From assembly GCF_040412425.1 (NCBI RefSeq), contig NC_089782.1:27497780-27561779 (forward strand): a stretch of DNA of 64,000 nt, in the 5' to 3' direction. The first letter of the stretch is position 1, and every line of letters begins with the position of its first letter. A model generated the notes under the pieces. The model ran no database searches and was not told the DNA's origin. It saw only the letters and a list, made by a program, of their open reading frames with translations. A program made the translations under genes and the position numbers. This stretch comes from Macrobrachium rosenbergii. Taxonomy: Eukaryota > Arthropoda > Malacostraca > Decapoda > Palaemonidae. This document shows, piece after piece, positions 42,068 through 54,560 of this stretch.

Positions 42068-45000
42068 TGACTCACATCTAGAAATTCACTCAACATTCAA
42101 ACAACGTCAGAGTTATTACGTCATATTTGATTACAGTCACAGCCCGGTACGAGAGCCACGCTCTAATGGCATTCGATTCCCCTCTCCCTCTAAATGCATT
42201 ACGGGTAAAACGTTGCCTCTCAGAATAGCAAAAACGAGTCGTCATTCCAGTGAAGCACAGGGCAACGGCATCAGTCCTGCCAGGTATTTCCTTTAAAGAA
42301 AAAGCTAAAACAAAAGTTGAAGTGTCCCATAATAATCAGCATGAAATGAAGTTGCCTTTATGATGGAAACTTTCAATATTGTGATTTAATTATGAATTGA
42401 TAGTTAAAAAATATCCATTAATTACTCCAGAATCGAGGCGAGGGGTACCCGGTATGTAATCATTTGTTTAACTTTGTTTACTAGATTGAGCTCAGTTTTG
42501 ATTGTTACTTTTGCAGTTTTCTCATTGCATAGTATTTTCACATAATTTATTAGAGTTGCGTCCCAAGTTGAATATTTGTTCCCATAAGTCTAATGATTTC
42601 TGAAGTCTACAATCCTCTGAAAAATGACTATATAAAACGTAACGGATCGATTAAATATCGCTGTCATATTGTCAGTCAAATTTTTATATAAAGGCGTGTA
42701 GCATCATAGAGAACATTTCTTAAGCCAGTTTCTGTACCTGTACGAAACTGTCTTGGACTAAACGAGTGATAGGAGAAGCCTTGGAACTACGAACTCCAAC
42801 TCTATCATAAGGCAAGTTTTACGTAGACAAGAGTATGATTTTTTTGTCCTTAGAGCGAGATTCTTGTTAAGAAGAGGCTAACCACCCATGATCCGCATCG
42901 TGACGGCAAGGAGGACCCAATCAGCGCGCAGTACGTCTGTCAAACGGCTTAACAATACCAACACAGTATTTGTTTCAAGTTACTTCACGCCGGAATAATG
43001 AAAGCATTCCGTGGTTTTTATGCGGTTTTTCATTCAATTTACTAATTATTGAATCTTCTAGTTAAGCGTATGATAGCGTGAAGTGTCACTTTAGTTAAGG
43101 TTAATGAAACAAATAGGTAAATGCCAAAATTAACGCCCATGTGAATGATTTATGAATTTCCCTTCCATGAAACCAGTGCTTATGCTCGTCATTCATAAAG
43201 TAGGTGAATCTTGTGAAGTGACAACATGGTCTGAACTCGATGACCGTGTAAGGTTAGTTTTTAAGTACTCGAAAATGTAGAGTCGATTATCACCATTGGC
43301 ATTTGCGTGAACATAAAAGCAAGTAAGATGTTACGCAGAAATGTTTTGAAGCCGAAAAGTAGTACAGGAGAGTTTTGGTGCTGTTAATGAACCTGAAGTT
43401 GGGGAGGGAAGTGTTTGGAAGGTTTACGTTTAACGCAGTCCTACACGCCCGCTGGAAAATTTTTCAATTTTGATGCTAAAAGGAGACATGTTCAGAGTGA
43501 ACGATTACGTAACACTGGCCGTAAGGAGGTTCTCGCTGTCGCAGCTGAGAATTGATCAGAGCACTACATGACCACATGTCTCATTCTAATCAAGAATGTA
43601 ATTGAACTGGTAGCTTTTGAGAAGTAATTGAGAGTTTCATGAATTAAAGTCACCCCGGAAAAGTATCTCCTGCCCTTTGAAAACTCAAGCAATAAATTTG
43701 CAGTGGTTGTAAAAAACGAGAGGACTTGAAAATGCTGATCCAAAAGGTACACAGAACGCTGGTATCTGTAGGTAGTGCGTATTCTAATATTAAACAATTG
43801 TTGAAACGACCATTATCTTTTTCTGGCTGTTTTTTGAAGACAGACAAGCCAAATGGTGCATGAATGAAAAGACGCCATACACAAAGATGGTTTATATTTT
43901 TATATGAATGCTTCCAGTTGCTAGAACTCTACCCAGCTGCCCGATAAGTAGAGCGTGAGAAGGTCTTCCACCCACAGAGCCTAGAGCAACATTTCCCACC
44001 TGGGAAGGCTTCAGTCCTTGCCCTTATTCAGCAATCAGAAGACCTTAAGAAGGAGGACTGAATGACCTTAGGATGACCTATAGAAATACGTAGCCTTTTA
44101 ATTAAGGAAGTACTTGAGACTCATGAAGAGTAAGGACTGATGCACTGTTGACGAGTAGACCGACTGGTGAGTCAAAGACAAGGATGATAGTCGTGGGACA
44201 GCCATCGCCTTCTCTGGCTGTTGGGAAGTGTTCCGATAACGATTTCTACAATAGGTCTAAGGTGTCATCACCTGAACCTATTGTACTGTTAGCGTCAGGT
44301 GTTAATTTAATGCTTGATTTTTTTATTATTCGTTCATTGGCTTGCTCATTTGTTGTTCGTTCATTACAACAGCATAATTATTCATTGCAGAGATAAAGTG
44401 CATCTTTGTCTAACATTTATTATTTTTATTTTACTCGTGAGTAAAGCATAAGTAGGCTATAGTGTATAGGCTTTTTTGATGCATTTCCCACTAAATCGTC
44501 ATTAATGAGGCATAAAGAAACTGCGCCTTTGATTGTTATGTTTGACACGTATGTTTGACAGCTTAAAAAATAAAAAAATTAGAATTTTATCCCCATTTTT
44601 AAGAAAAATGCGTATAAACTGCTTTAAAATGTTCAAGCAGCCTAGATTGAAAAAGGATACGTCTATATTTTCAAAAATGTTTTGAATAGTATACTCTATC
44701 TTTATCCCGAAAAGAGGTTAGTTTCCCCAAGTTTAAAATTTTGCCAAGCGAACTACGGTAACTTGACTTTTGCAAAGTTTAAACGTTTCCCTTACAGTTT
44801 TTTTTTATTTCATAGCGAAGGTTCCTTTTAATGTTGTTTTGTCTTTTATTTAATATATAATTTTATTGTCAGTACTATCGTCACATATTATAAATACAGG
44901 AATACAGCCTTTCACGAAAAAATATATTGCGTGGGTTGAGTCTAGGTAGCAAAATTGATCGCCAAACTCTTTGGGGTTATAATAAGCGTCATTAGTAAAT

Positions 45001-45205
45001 CTAAATAAATATTTGATAATTTCACTAAAAATAATGTATGCACGCGTGCGGAATTACGTATGCAAAAACAAGTTATGCGCAGTTTTATCGCCAGTATTTT
45101 CATTTTTGCCTCTGGTTACTAAGTGGGTTGTGGCATTTAGCAAAACAATAGGCACTGTTATTGTTCGTGATGTATAGATATATTATGCCAAAAAAATTTT
45201 CAAAC
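42065..45205. other. Microsatellite-poor stretch, no gene recognised
   Basis: About 3.1 kb without di- or trinucleotide arrays. It contains a TATATAAAG motif (42685-42693) and a hairpin at 44250-44282 (arms AATAGGTctaAGGTG and CACCTgaACCTATT, loop TCAT). Open frames reach only 82 codons and none has a recognisable domain. This would be the first place to test with transcript data. Confidence 0.5.
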
Positions 45206-45437
45206 AAGCCCTATGTTGGCCGAACCAGTTGAGCCTCAGACTGTCATTCGTATTTAGAGGAATTTATTTTGGTGATAGAAATTCATTTCTCTATAATGTG
45301 GTTCGGATTCCAAATAAGCTGTAGGTCCCGTTGCTAAGTTTTGGTTCTTAGCCACGTAAAATAAGTGTTGTTCGGGCCAGCCCTACAATAGGCTGTTAAT
45401 CAGCTCAGTGGTCTTAAAACTAAGGTATACTTAACTT
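45206..45437 (+). mobile_element. tRNA-headed SINE with internal deletions
   Basis: It begins AAGCCCTATGTTGGCCGAAC (Leu/Ser-like head), then 'gtcattcg' joins directly to 'tttagaggaatttatttt', so the B-box segment is deleted. The 3' half reads 'gtaggtcccgttgctaag', 'cgggccagccct' and 'gctgttaatcagctcagtgg', ending 'tatacttaactttttc'. No target-site duplication was seen. Confidence 0.88.
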
Positions 45438-46087
45438 TTTCTCCTAGAGCAGCCTTGTAACCAAAATACAGGATAGGGAGACACTTACAAACAAATAAAG
45501 ATCATTGACGGCTGTGAAAGCCAAGTAGTATTGGAACTTGAACGCTAAATAATTCATGAAAGGCTGCAAGGGCGTTTCATCTGAGGACTCGGCTCAATCC
45601 TTCCTGACTGAACCCTTGTCTGCCGACCGCTGGGGCGTGTGAATACCTTCCCTTCGGAGGATAGGATATCCTGGATATTCTAATAATCTCTTACGGACTA
45701 ACGGATATTGGTTCGGTGTAACCGTAAAGGACTGCTTGCTTCTCATAATCCCATATATAGCTTTTGTATTTTCAAGAGCTGATAGTATGTTATTATTTAG
45801 CTTCTTCCCCAGAATGGCATGCGCGTGTTGGGCTTTGTAAATAGTACCCCCATTATTCTCTTTGCTGTCATTGGCAGTTCACAGGGATAGCTTGGATTAC
45901 TGGATACAGGGCTCATCAGTTTTTCTTAATTTAAGTTGGTCACATGTCGTTTCCTTTGCTTCTCACTTGTGTGCCTGATTAAGAGGCTAAATAGGCCTAT
46001 TCTTCGTGATATTTTCTGATTTGCTTTCTTATTTTGTGTGTGTTTGAGTGCATGTATATGAGTCTATTTTTACCATTTATACACACA

Positions 46088-46093
<6 letters not shown>
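45438..46093. other. No gene seen
   Basis: Unique sequence with a palindrome, AGGATATCCT, near 45664-45673. Confidence 0.55.

Positions 46094-46140
<47 letters not shown>
46094..46140. repeat. (AT)n microsatellite, short
   Basis: The only dinucleotide array of note between 42065 and 49990. Confidence 0.97.
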
Positions 46141-46144
<4 letters not shown>

Positions 46145-48329
46145 ATCAATTTTATATATAAATATATATTGTATATAAAAAAAACATTAAATAAGTAATA
46201 AATAAAAACATTGTATTACATGGAACCATTCTTTTTGATCAATTTTAAGATAAATAATCAGGTTTTTGTGAAAAAATGTTTTCGGCATTTTGTTTTATAA
46301 GATCGAATCAGGTATTTTTATGTCGAAAGAATGGGTCAGGTTTAAAAGATATATATGTTACGGCATGATACAATTTACCGTTCATCAAGTATGATGGCTT
46401 CATTGTAGTGAAATGTCGAGCAAAACAAATAAATAAATAAAATAAGGAAACGTTTAAATAAGTTCTAACATGACTGGCATACTTGTCGAGTCACTGTGTA
46501 TATGCATATCAGTGAGTGACACGTTCTCATATAACTCGATATATAACTGTATATAGTAGTTGTAATAGTAGCTAAAGTATGTATCGAATACTTTTAAGTA
46601 AAAATAAGACACATCTTAAAACCAGCACCCGAAAAGACGAGAAGTAGAGATAAGACGAATGAAATTGACGAAAAAAAAAATAGGAAGGATTTAAAAAGAG
46701 AAACAAAAAAGAGGCTTTTCAAAGGAAAATCCTTCTTTGGATATTTCCAAAGGAAAGCGATCGACGGTTAAGGATCAGCGTCCGTCAGCGTGATGGAGAT
46801 AAACAAAAGACAATCTAATCCTCGCTTCCATTTTCTGGGAGGATTAAATCCTCCGTGAAAGAGGATTGTCGTTGCTGGAAGATGGGAAATGAAATGAGGA
46901 TGATCGCCCTGCCACGTTCAGACGCTTTACGTTCGGTTTTTGACTGGTTTAGTTTGAGTTTTATTTTTATTTCTTACAAATAAAATTTAATGACTTCTTG
47001 AGGCTTAGGTGTATGCGTCTTTTGGGCAGGGATTGTTTATGTTTGTTCAGTTCAGTTTTATTTTCAGATTTTTCTTTTAAAACCATGTATTTGAGGTTAA
47101 GAAGAACAGACTGGAAATTATCGCTGAGAATATAAAAATTTTAAAGGGTTTAACACATTTTGTCTGGTTACAACCTGTACCAAATCACATACTACTCACA
47201 CAAACACATATATTTATAAATAATCCGAAGAAATTTTCAAAATAATCGAAGAACATTTTATTGTCTATAAAATGTAAACCAGAATGGAAATGGTAAATTG
47301 ACATCATATTTGTTAAATATAACTTAAATTGTCATAAATCAGCAAAAAAGACAACTATACAACCGTTACAAAGTTTATAAAAATGCAAAAAATTCTTTTA
47401 AAACGCCAGGAAATATATTCGACCAGCCCAAAACATAGCAACAAAATCTGACTGAAATGGGAGGTACGTAGTGGGAGATCATAAATCATGAAAAAAAAAA
47501 AAAAGAAATTTGTAAAAAAAAAAACTCGTACAATGTCCCACTTTCCCATCCACAGGATTTAGTAGCAAGAAACGGCTGTAGATAAATCATGCCTGAACCG
47601 CTCCCAAACAACAGAAATTTGGTTGACTTTTGTAGCGTGAGGTTTGTTCTTTCTAACCTGTATTGGTTTTTTATGTTTTTTTTTCTTATAATTTATGTTT
47701 TTTTTTTTTTTGTCATTTCAGGTAAACGTCTGTTTAAGAGGGCAATGTTTTTATTAAACGGGTCATGTATTTGAGTGCTTGAGCATGCGAGTATGTGCAA
47801 AATCAAATTAAGTTATGAAACTTAAGCGAAATTACTAAGCGCAATAATAGATATGTATTCAGTGATGTCACTGAGTGTTTTTGATGACACTTGTGACTTA
47901 GGGAGAATCGCTGGTACAGTTTATCTACAAAAAACGGTATTTCCAGTCTCTTTCTGTGTGTGTAAAAGTTAAAAACGTCTTATTTCTGTGTTACATTCTC
48001 AATTTACAAGTAAAACACTACCAAACTGTATAGGCTATTTTAGTTTCCCTCTGATAAGATAACAGCGACCATAGCTAATGCATCAACGTAAAAGTAATTT
48101 TACGCTTACCAAGCTGAAACCAAATGCAGTGAAAACACTGCTTATTCATAAGGGGAAAAATACTCTCAGAAAATGACCTCCAAAAATTTCGGTAAACGGA
48201 CCAGGAACCATTAAGAATAACAGGTTGAATTGTAAGGGGCGGAATAAAACGTTGAGGTAATTGCTTGAAATAACAAAGGAATTCCTGTTTATTTTCCTGC
48301 GTCTTATTTCCGTGGCAGAGATAACTGTC
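46141..48329. other. No gene seen; perfect 17-bp palindrome at 46838-46854
   Basis: Unique AT-rich sequence. GGAGGATTAAATCCTCC is nested inside a wider inverted pair, GACAATC..ATCCTC and GAGGATTGTC (about 46810-46872). No coding frame is recognisable. Confidence 0.5.
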
Positions 48330-49070
48330 ACTCAGTCATGAATGGATTTTATCGTCTTTCAGACGAGAAGAAAGAGAAATGACTTGATAAAAGAGGTTAC
48401 TGAACTTTTGCTGGAAATTTTACCTTCCCGTCCAGTTTTTGCACTGGACGAGAAGACTGAAGAATCTTTTGATAAAGGAAAACATTAAACTCGTGATAAA
48501 ATCAGCGCGAAAAGGAATATTTTTTTTCAGTCTGTATTGGACGATGAAAAAGAAGAACGAGTTGATAAAGAAATCTTTTAAATTTTTTAAGATAAATTAT
48601 ACAAAACCATAATTATCATTTTCTTCTCCACTGCACGGAAATAAAGAAAAAATGATTTGCCAGAACGTCATGGAAAAGGCGCATCAAAGAGACAACTCTG
48701 AATCGAAAAAAAGAATTTGAAAGAACCTCAGCTTCTGGCGTCAATCATCTTTTACGAGAGAGGGGAGGAACAGATAATTGCGATGAATGGAAGTGGTAAA
48801 ATTCGAGAGCCATCTTGCCTTGAAGGATCGAAGGATGTCTTGCGAGAGGAGGGAAGGATCCTGTCGCGAAAGAAATAGGAAAAGGGAAATCATTATTCTC
48901 TCCTTTTGCCACGGAATGCCGATAAAAGGTCGAGGATTCAGCAACTTATTAATATAATATGATACTTGTCTCTTGACCGAGAAGGGAGAATGTGGATGAA
49001 TATTTTTTTAATGTTTTCTTCTTTAATGAGAAGGACGAATGTGGATGAATTTTAATTTATTGTGCAGCAT
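48330..49070 (+). repeat. Degenerate ~90-bp tandem periodicity
   Basis: 'cagacgagaagaaagag', 'ctggacgagaagactgaag' and 'ttggacgatgaaaaagaag' start near 48360, 48445 and 48536, each followed by '..ttgataaa.ga.' Further weak copies may lie near 48633 and 48748. 'gaatgtggatgaat' is repeated near 48990 and 49035. Old and eroded. Confidence 0.5.
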
Positions 49071-49991
49071 GGGGCAATAAATCTGTTTGCAAAGGAAGGG
49101 AGGATCAGAGACCACGGAATGACAAAATCATCGTATATGAATAAGAGAAGATACACTGAATTATTATCAAATTTTGTGTCAGATGAAGAAAAGAGGGAAA
49201 TTGAGATTCACGTTTGATTGTACGTGTAAAGGGAGGAGATGCAAGATTTTAACGTGAAGTTATTATATTTTATGAAAAGACAATGCAATGAAAGAAATGA
49301 ATGGACTCAAAATGGGAAGAACGAATGGACAGGTTTCTACTTCCTGGACAGAATGATGGACAGCCAATAACATATGGAACTGGGACGAGCAGCCTGTGAT
49401 AAAAGGTCATGTTTCCGTATTGCGATGTGGAATTGCCAGCCATACAAACAACCATGAACATATAAAAAAAAAAAATATATTTTTTTGTCAAAAAAAAAAA
49501 AATATGCAATCACAGTTCCTAGCAGCAGTTTTGGTGTCATTGAGACATACGACAGCCTCGTTTCGGAAATGTTTTAAAACTGAAACAAAACTTTGCCGAA
49601 TTATTGCATTTTCGACATTGAGATATGGTGCCATTTCTGATAAAGGACGTACGTTAAGCTTTTAATTTAACTTTTACTGCAACAACGATAAAAATTCTCA
49701 CCATTTTAAAAACGTATGCATCATTATTCATGATTATATTTTTGGGGATTTCCGTGAAAGTTGTTTAATAATGAAAAGAAAAATGTTGCATCTGTAACGA
49801 ATGACTGTGTGTGTGTGTGTGTATGTGTGTTTTAATCGAGCTGCTACGCGCTTAGCCTACCGGTACGTCTTTCAATGAAGAGTCATAGTTCTGTGTTAGT
49901 GGACACTAATGGGGTCATAACGCCAAGGCCTTCCTCAATAATTCCTGACCTTTGTCCTGCTTCAAATGTAGAGGCAATTCTTTGTCCCAAG
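49071..49991. other. No gene seen; A/T runs near 49465-49503
   Basis: Unique sequence with poly-A/poly-T tracts and a short GT tract near 49806-49831. Confidence 0.55.
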
Positions 49992-50250
49992 CCTCCTCCT
50001 CCTCCTCCTCCTCCTCCTCCTCCTCCTCCTCCTCCTCCCTCCTCCTCCTCCTCCTCCTCCCTCTACCTCCTCCTCTTCCTCCTCCTCCTCCTCCTCCTTA
50101 TTCCTCCTCCTCCTCCTCCTCCTCCTCCTCCTCCTCCTATTCCCCTTGTCCCCCTAATCCCTCTCCCCCCCCTAATCCTCCTCATTCATCCTCATTCTCT
50201 TCCCCCCTCCTCCTCCTCCTGATCCTCCTCCTCCTCCTCCTCCTCCTCCT
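49992..50250. repeat. (CTC)n-rich pyrimidine array
   Basis: CTC/TCC trinucleotide tracts broken by short CCCTT, TATTCC and AATCC segments. The poly-Pro and poly-Ser frames through it are artefacts of the repeat. Confidence 0.97.
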
Positions 50251-50920
50251 TTGATTAACAGAACCGCCATTATTATTAACAACTATTAGAGCTTATGTTA
50301 TTATTGACTTTAACATATTCAGCTTCAACTAGCCATATTGTCATTGCTGATATTTTTCATATTTTTCTTGGCCCTTCATAGAACTTTGACCTGGAATAAC
50401 GTGTAGATGACTGAAGACAAATCAGTGATACTACTTGAAAAACAACAGAACCGTCATCGCCAAACAACTTCCAGAGCTTCCCGTTCGTCATTTCTTTAAC
50501 ATGGCTTTCAACCGTATATATATATATTTTACATGTTTATTCATCTTTTTCATACCACGTAGGTTACATTCTTTCGTAATAGGTGAGCTTAATGAACTGT
50601 ATTTTTAAATAAATGAATAAACTCAAGTCATTCCTAACATGCTGAAAGGAAGTGGTGATAAATCTCCCTTTCTAAAAATTCTCCCCTACTTTATCTCTCC
50701 CATTTTTCTTCCTTTTTTTGCAATCGTTTTCTCACTCTCCTCCTGTTAAAAAAATAAAAACGTCGTATACTTCAAAGGTAACGTTTTAGATTTTCCCATT
50801 CTCTCAAACCTGGTTATTTCCCTGCTTTCCCCCTTCTGCAATTTTTGCTAAGATTCCTATTTATATTTCACTATTAGAATTAATACTGTGACTCTCCTTT
50901 TTAATCCTTTCTCTGTATAT
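50251..50920. other. No gene seen
   Basis: T-rich unique sequence. Confidence 0.6.
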
Positions 50921-50962
50921 TCCTCCTCCTCCTCCTCCTCCTCCTCCTCCTCCTCCTCCTCC
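50921..50962. repeat. (CTC)n microsatellite
   Basis: A pure TCC/CTC array. Confidence 0.97.
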
Positions 50963-51055
50963 CCTTTCCTTTATTATATATACTCTTGAAATTGTTCTGG
51001 CCTAGAAAGTGAAATAAGTGCGAGAAAGATTCAAAATGTACGCTATATGGATTAC

Positions 51056-51059
<4 letters not shown>

Positions 51060-51133
<74 letters not shown>
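51060..51133. repeat. (CT)n microsatellite
   Basis: A pure CT array. Confidence 0.98.
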
Positions 51134-51136
<3 letters not shown>

Positions 51137-52100
51137 GATTGGCTATCATGTTACTATAAGATCCATCATGTATGTATTCTTTTATTTTTTTAGTAGAAAA
51201 CTTTTGTTCAGGTCGAAATTTCTTGACATTTTCAATGCAATATCTTGAAAACGATTGAGTCATTCCCAAGAAGGTTTTACTTTAAATACAGCAATGTCGT
51301 GTCAAGATAGGGTTGTGTTTATATATTATCATGAACTGTAGATCAATGCGAACTAAGAATTATTTTGAGAATACAAAAATTAGGAAACCAAATACAATAC
51401 CATTTGTATTCGTGATTCGGATAATTGTTTTGGGAACATTTTCCATCTGTACAAACGGTTTATTTCATCTCTTTTGCAAGTGAGTCGTTTGCTCATAAAT
51501 CAAGCAATTCATCGCTTTGTTTGTTGTTCCTATTTACGCATACCTACAAAACAGAAACATCTACACGAACATTAAGTCTCATCACTTCAAAATCCTTCAG
51601 TAATTTAGAAGTGAATCAGAAAATATGAAGTCACGTCACGGATTGCTTTTGAAAACAAGGGCCTCTCGTGCACTTGGGATTTACCCGATAAGTCGATGTG
51701 TTATATATTTATGTTGCTGGCACACTGTAACTCATGTTTGTATATTTGATAACGATAGAGATCACCAGGAAAGGTTATTTATGTCATGAGCGTAAAATGA
51801 AATAAAAACTGTCATTTGCATGCGTGATGCGAAGCGTTTAGATGGAATTTGCTTTTGAAAAAGTGTCTGAGTCTTTACATACTGCAGTGGGAAATTTATG
51901 TGCTATTTACGTTTTGAAAAAGTATATTTTTTTTTCAGAAAGTAATTAACTTATATACCCGATATATATATTTCCATTGTTTCATATTTGTCCCCCAATT
52001 GCTATTCACATTTGCCGTGTAGATATATTTCCAGTATGTTGGTCAGGTTACTGTTACGGCTTCCGCTTTCATATTATGCACTTTCACCTATGCATTGTAT
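51134..52100. other. No gene seen
   Basis: AT-rich unique sequence. Phrases here ('gtcatttgcatgcgtgatgc', 'atttgcttttgaaaaagtgt' near 51812-51866) recur in weaker form near 56410-56495, suggesting a shared old repeat. Confidence 0.5.
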
Positions 52101-52200
<100 letters not shown>

Positions 52201-52379
52201 GGGATATGTCAATTGTACCGTCTATCTTTGGAAGTGAACACTGTGAACACTAGATGTACAGCGCAGTACTTGTCTCACGCACAGTAGGCCTTTGGTTCCC
52301 TCCAAGCCTGCCGCCCATCAGTCCACCCAGTTGTAATTGGGTGCCAGTGTCTTCTGGGGTCAAGAAGAATAGCATGGAG

Positions 52380-52560
52380 CTAGTAGCCTTGCGGAAAAAT
52401 ACAGAAGTTTGTTGTGTCCTTCTGTCCCCCCCTCCCAATGGGGAAAGTTCTAGCGATGAGGTTGCTAGTCCCACGCCCTCTTTGTAATCCCCGCTGGGTC
52501 GACTAGTCAGCGGCACTACACTCTCAAATCTGAGCCCAGTGCTGTACCGTATTTGAGAGT
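52380..52560 (+). repeat. Possible family-4 dispersed repeat, copy 2
   Basis: Contains 'agcgatgaggttgctagtcc', 'cacgccctctttgtaatccc', 'cgctgggtcgactagtcagc' and 'gagcccagtgctgtac'. The first block is shared with 36990-37020. Its GC content exceeds that of the flanks. Confidence 0.4.
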
Positions 52561-54129
52561 TCTCTAAGTAGAGAATTACTTCGTCTTTTGTGTCAGAAGA
52601 CCTCCTTTTATATATATCTGTTTTTTGTTGTTGTTGTATTCAGTAGTTTGAAATAATTATCTTTATGGTGTCGTAATTTCTTGACCTTCCTAAAAATACT
52701 TTCTTGTTTTTGACTTTTATTCTGACAGAAATTAGAAATACCTCCTCATTTCCATTTTATTCCTGTTCTTTTCTTTAAGAGTTATTTGTTGCTCCTTTTT
52801 CGTTTAGAATTGTTTTTTTACAATAATATCATCATCATATATATTCTGTTTTGTGGAATCCTGTGGTTCTGTACAGTCATTACTGGTGTTCCTATTTCAT
52901 TTAAAGTAGCATCTTTCTCGTATATATATTTTTTCGACTCTAAGGGTCGATTATTACTCTCAAAAAGGCCATTTTCTGACTTTTCGAGTCATGTTTCACA
53001 ATTCAGAGACGCGGTCTCGCCTTTATCGTTTCGTGTTGAAGCTTCCTTCAGAAATATGTTCAAGTGAGTCTGGACCTGTTGTATAATGTTATCCCTTTAT
53101 GATATTTAAAATGATCCTAGGCGCAATTTGTCTCTTGGTTCTGCGCTAAGAATATGATTCCTTATCGTTTGTCTCTGACCCTCGAGCGGTTTCTGTTCCA
53201 CGCAAGATTCATTCACAAGTGTCAAAGTATTATACTCTACCTGGAACTAGAGTTTGACTCTGCTGAAATCAATAACTTCACTTTTCTGATTGATAATGTA
53301 ATAAAGCGAAATGTTTGAAAAGTCGATTAAAATTCCGCCCACCCTGAACCACAAACAAGAGAGGCGAGGCGTCAATATAGAAGTGAAACCGGTGTTTACC
53401 ATTGATGAAATGGAAATGAAGAGGCCAGGATCAGTTTCGATGCCCAAACAATGACATGCAAGCGAATGCTTCATTAAGAGTCGAGCCTTCGTGTGGACAC
53501 ATGAATTATTGGATAAATGTGCGTTTGCCAAATCTATATTGCTGGTATCGACTGAAATTTATGAATGTATATTTGATGACGATGTAAATCGTACAGATGG
53601 GTATATTTTGTTTATTCTGAAACATGTGAATAACAGGAAAAGAACCAGTAGCATTTGTTATTGTGGTATTTCTGTGTTATTTTGGTGTTTGTTTGAACAC
53701 ATAGGCCTAAGTGGATTAGTCTTAATCGTCATGACTCGTTTGTCATTTTATACTTCGCATTTTTCCTTGATATTATTCCGTAATTGTTTTCATAGAGTAC
53801 ATTTTTCGTTTAAATGTATTACTTTGGCAGTGTTGATAATCCATTTAACTTTCTTTTTTTTTTTTAGCAAAAATTAATTGACTTCATATTTGCTTACTTT
53901 ATCAACCTAAATACAACAACTACTAAGTACTTTTGGGTCATTGGTGTTTCTTAACATCGCCTCCTTTCAATTAGGTCAATCTATTTTTGACAATTAGGTT
54001 CTTTTTAAATAAAACAGTTACTTGTCTTGGGGTGTGTGGTAACCACACAAGGGACTTGTCGTCTTGTGGTCTGCCTCTTGGTCTCTGACTCATGGTAGTG
54101 AATGCAGAGTAACGGGCTTCATTTTTCCC
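52561..54129. other. No gene recognised; two opposite open frames at 53247-53877
   Basis: A 94-codon minus frame (53247-53531) and a 128-codon plus frame (53491-53877) are the longest non-simple frames here. The plus frame is rich in F, I, L and C and ends in a poly-F run, as expected from T-rich DNA. I see no domain, splice or promoter support for either. Confidence 0.4.
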
Positions 54130-54351
54130 GTTTTTTCTCATATTTTCACCTTTTATTCCTTTTACTGTACCTCTGTTCATATTATCTTTCTTCCATCTTA
54201 CTTTCCATCTTCTCGTAAGAATTGTTTCAGAGTGCAACTGCGAGGTCTTCCTCCTGTTACACCTTTCAAACCTTTCTACTCTCAATTTCCCTTTCAGTGC
54301 TGAATGACCTTATAGGTCCCAGTGCTTGGCTTTTGGCCTAAATTTTATATT
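54130..54351 (+). mobile_element. Family-3 dispersed repeat, copy 2
   Basis: 'tccttttactgtacctctgt', 'atcttactttccatcttctc', 'gcgaggtcttcctcctgtta' and 'cagtgctgaatgacctta' match copies 1 and 3 in order. It ends 'ttttggcctaaattttatat'. The 104-codon minus-strand frame across it is repeat-derived. Confidence 0.82.
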
Positions 54352-54448
54352 CTAATTTCCATAATATCCTGATTCATTTGAAGAGCCCAACGAGAATAAA
54401 AACTTCAATTTCGAAAGTTTCGAGACATTACATTTCTTCTGGAATAGA

Positions 54449-54560
54449 TATATATATATATATGTATATAATATATATATATATATATAATATATATAAT
54501 ATATATATATATATTATATATATTATATAAATATATTTATATATATATATATATATATAT
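54449..54560. repeat. (AT)n array with AAT interruptions
   Basis: Short AT tracts separated by ATAATAT and TATTATAT. Confidence 0.95.

Noticed and set aside
49875..50254. Proline- and serine-rich frames
   Set aside because: They are produced by the CTC array in different phases.
51018..51269. Frames rich in S-L or R-E dipeptides at CT/GA arrays
   Set aside because: They are translations of dinucleotide arrays; the flanking residues show no domain.
53491..53877. 128-codon open frame
   Set aside because: Its composition follows T-rich DNA and it ends in a T-run-encoded poly-F; no domain, promoter or splice context is seen.
53971..54285. 104-codon minus-strand frame
   Set aside because: It lies largely on a family-3 dispersed repeat that has other copies in this window, which explains its apparent conservation.
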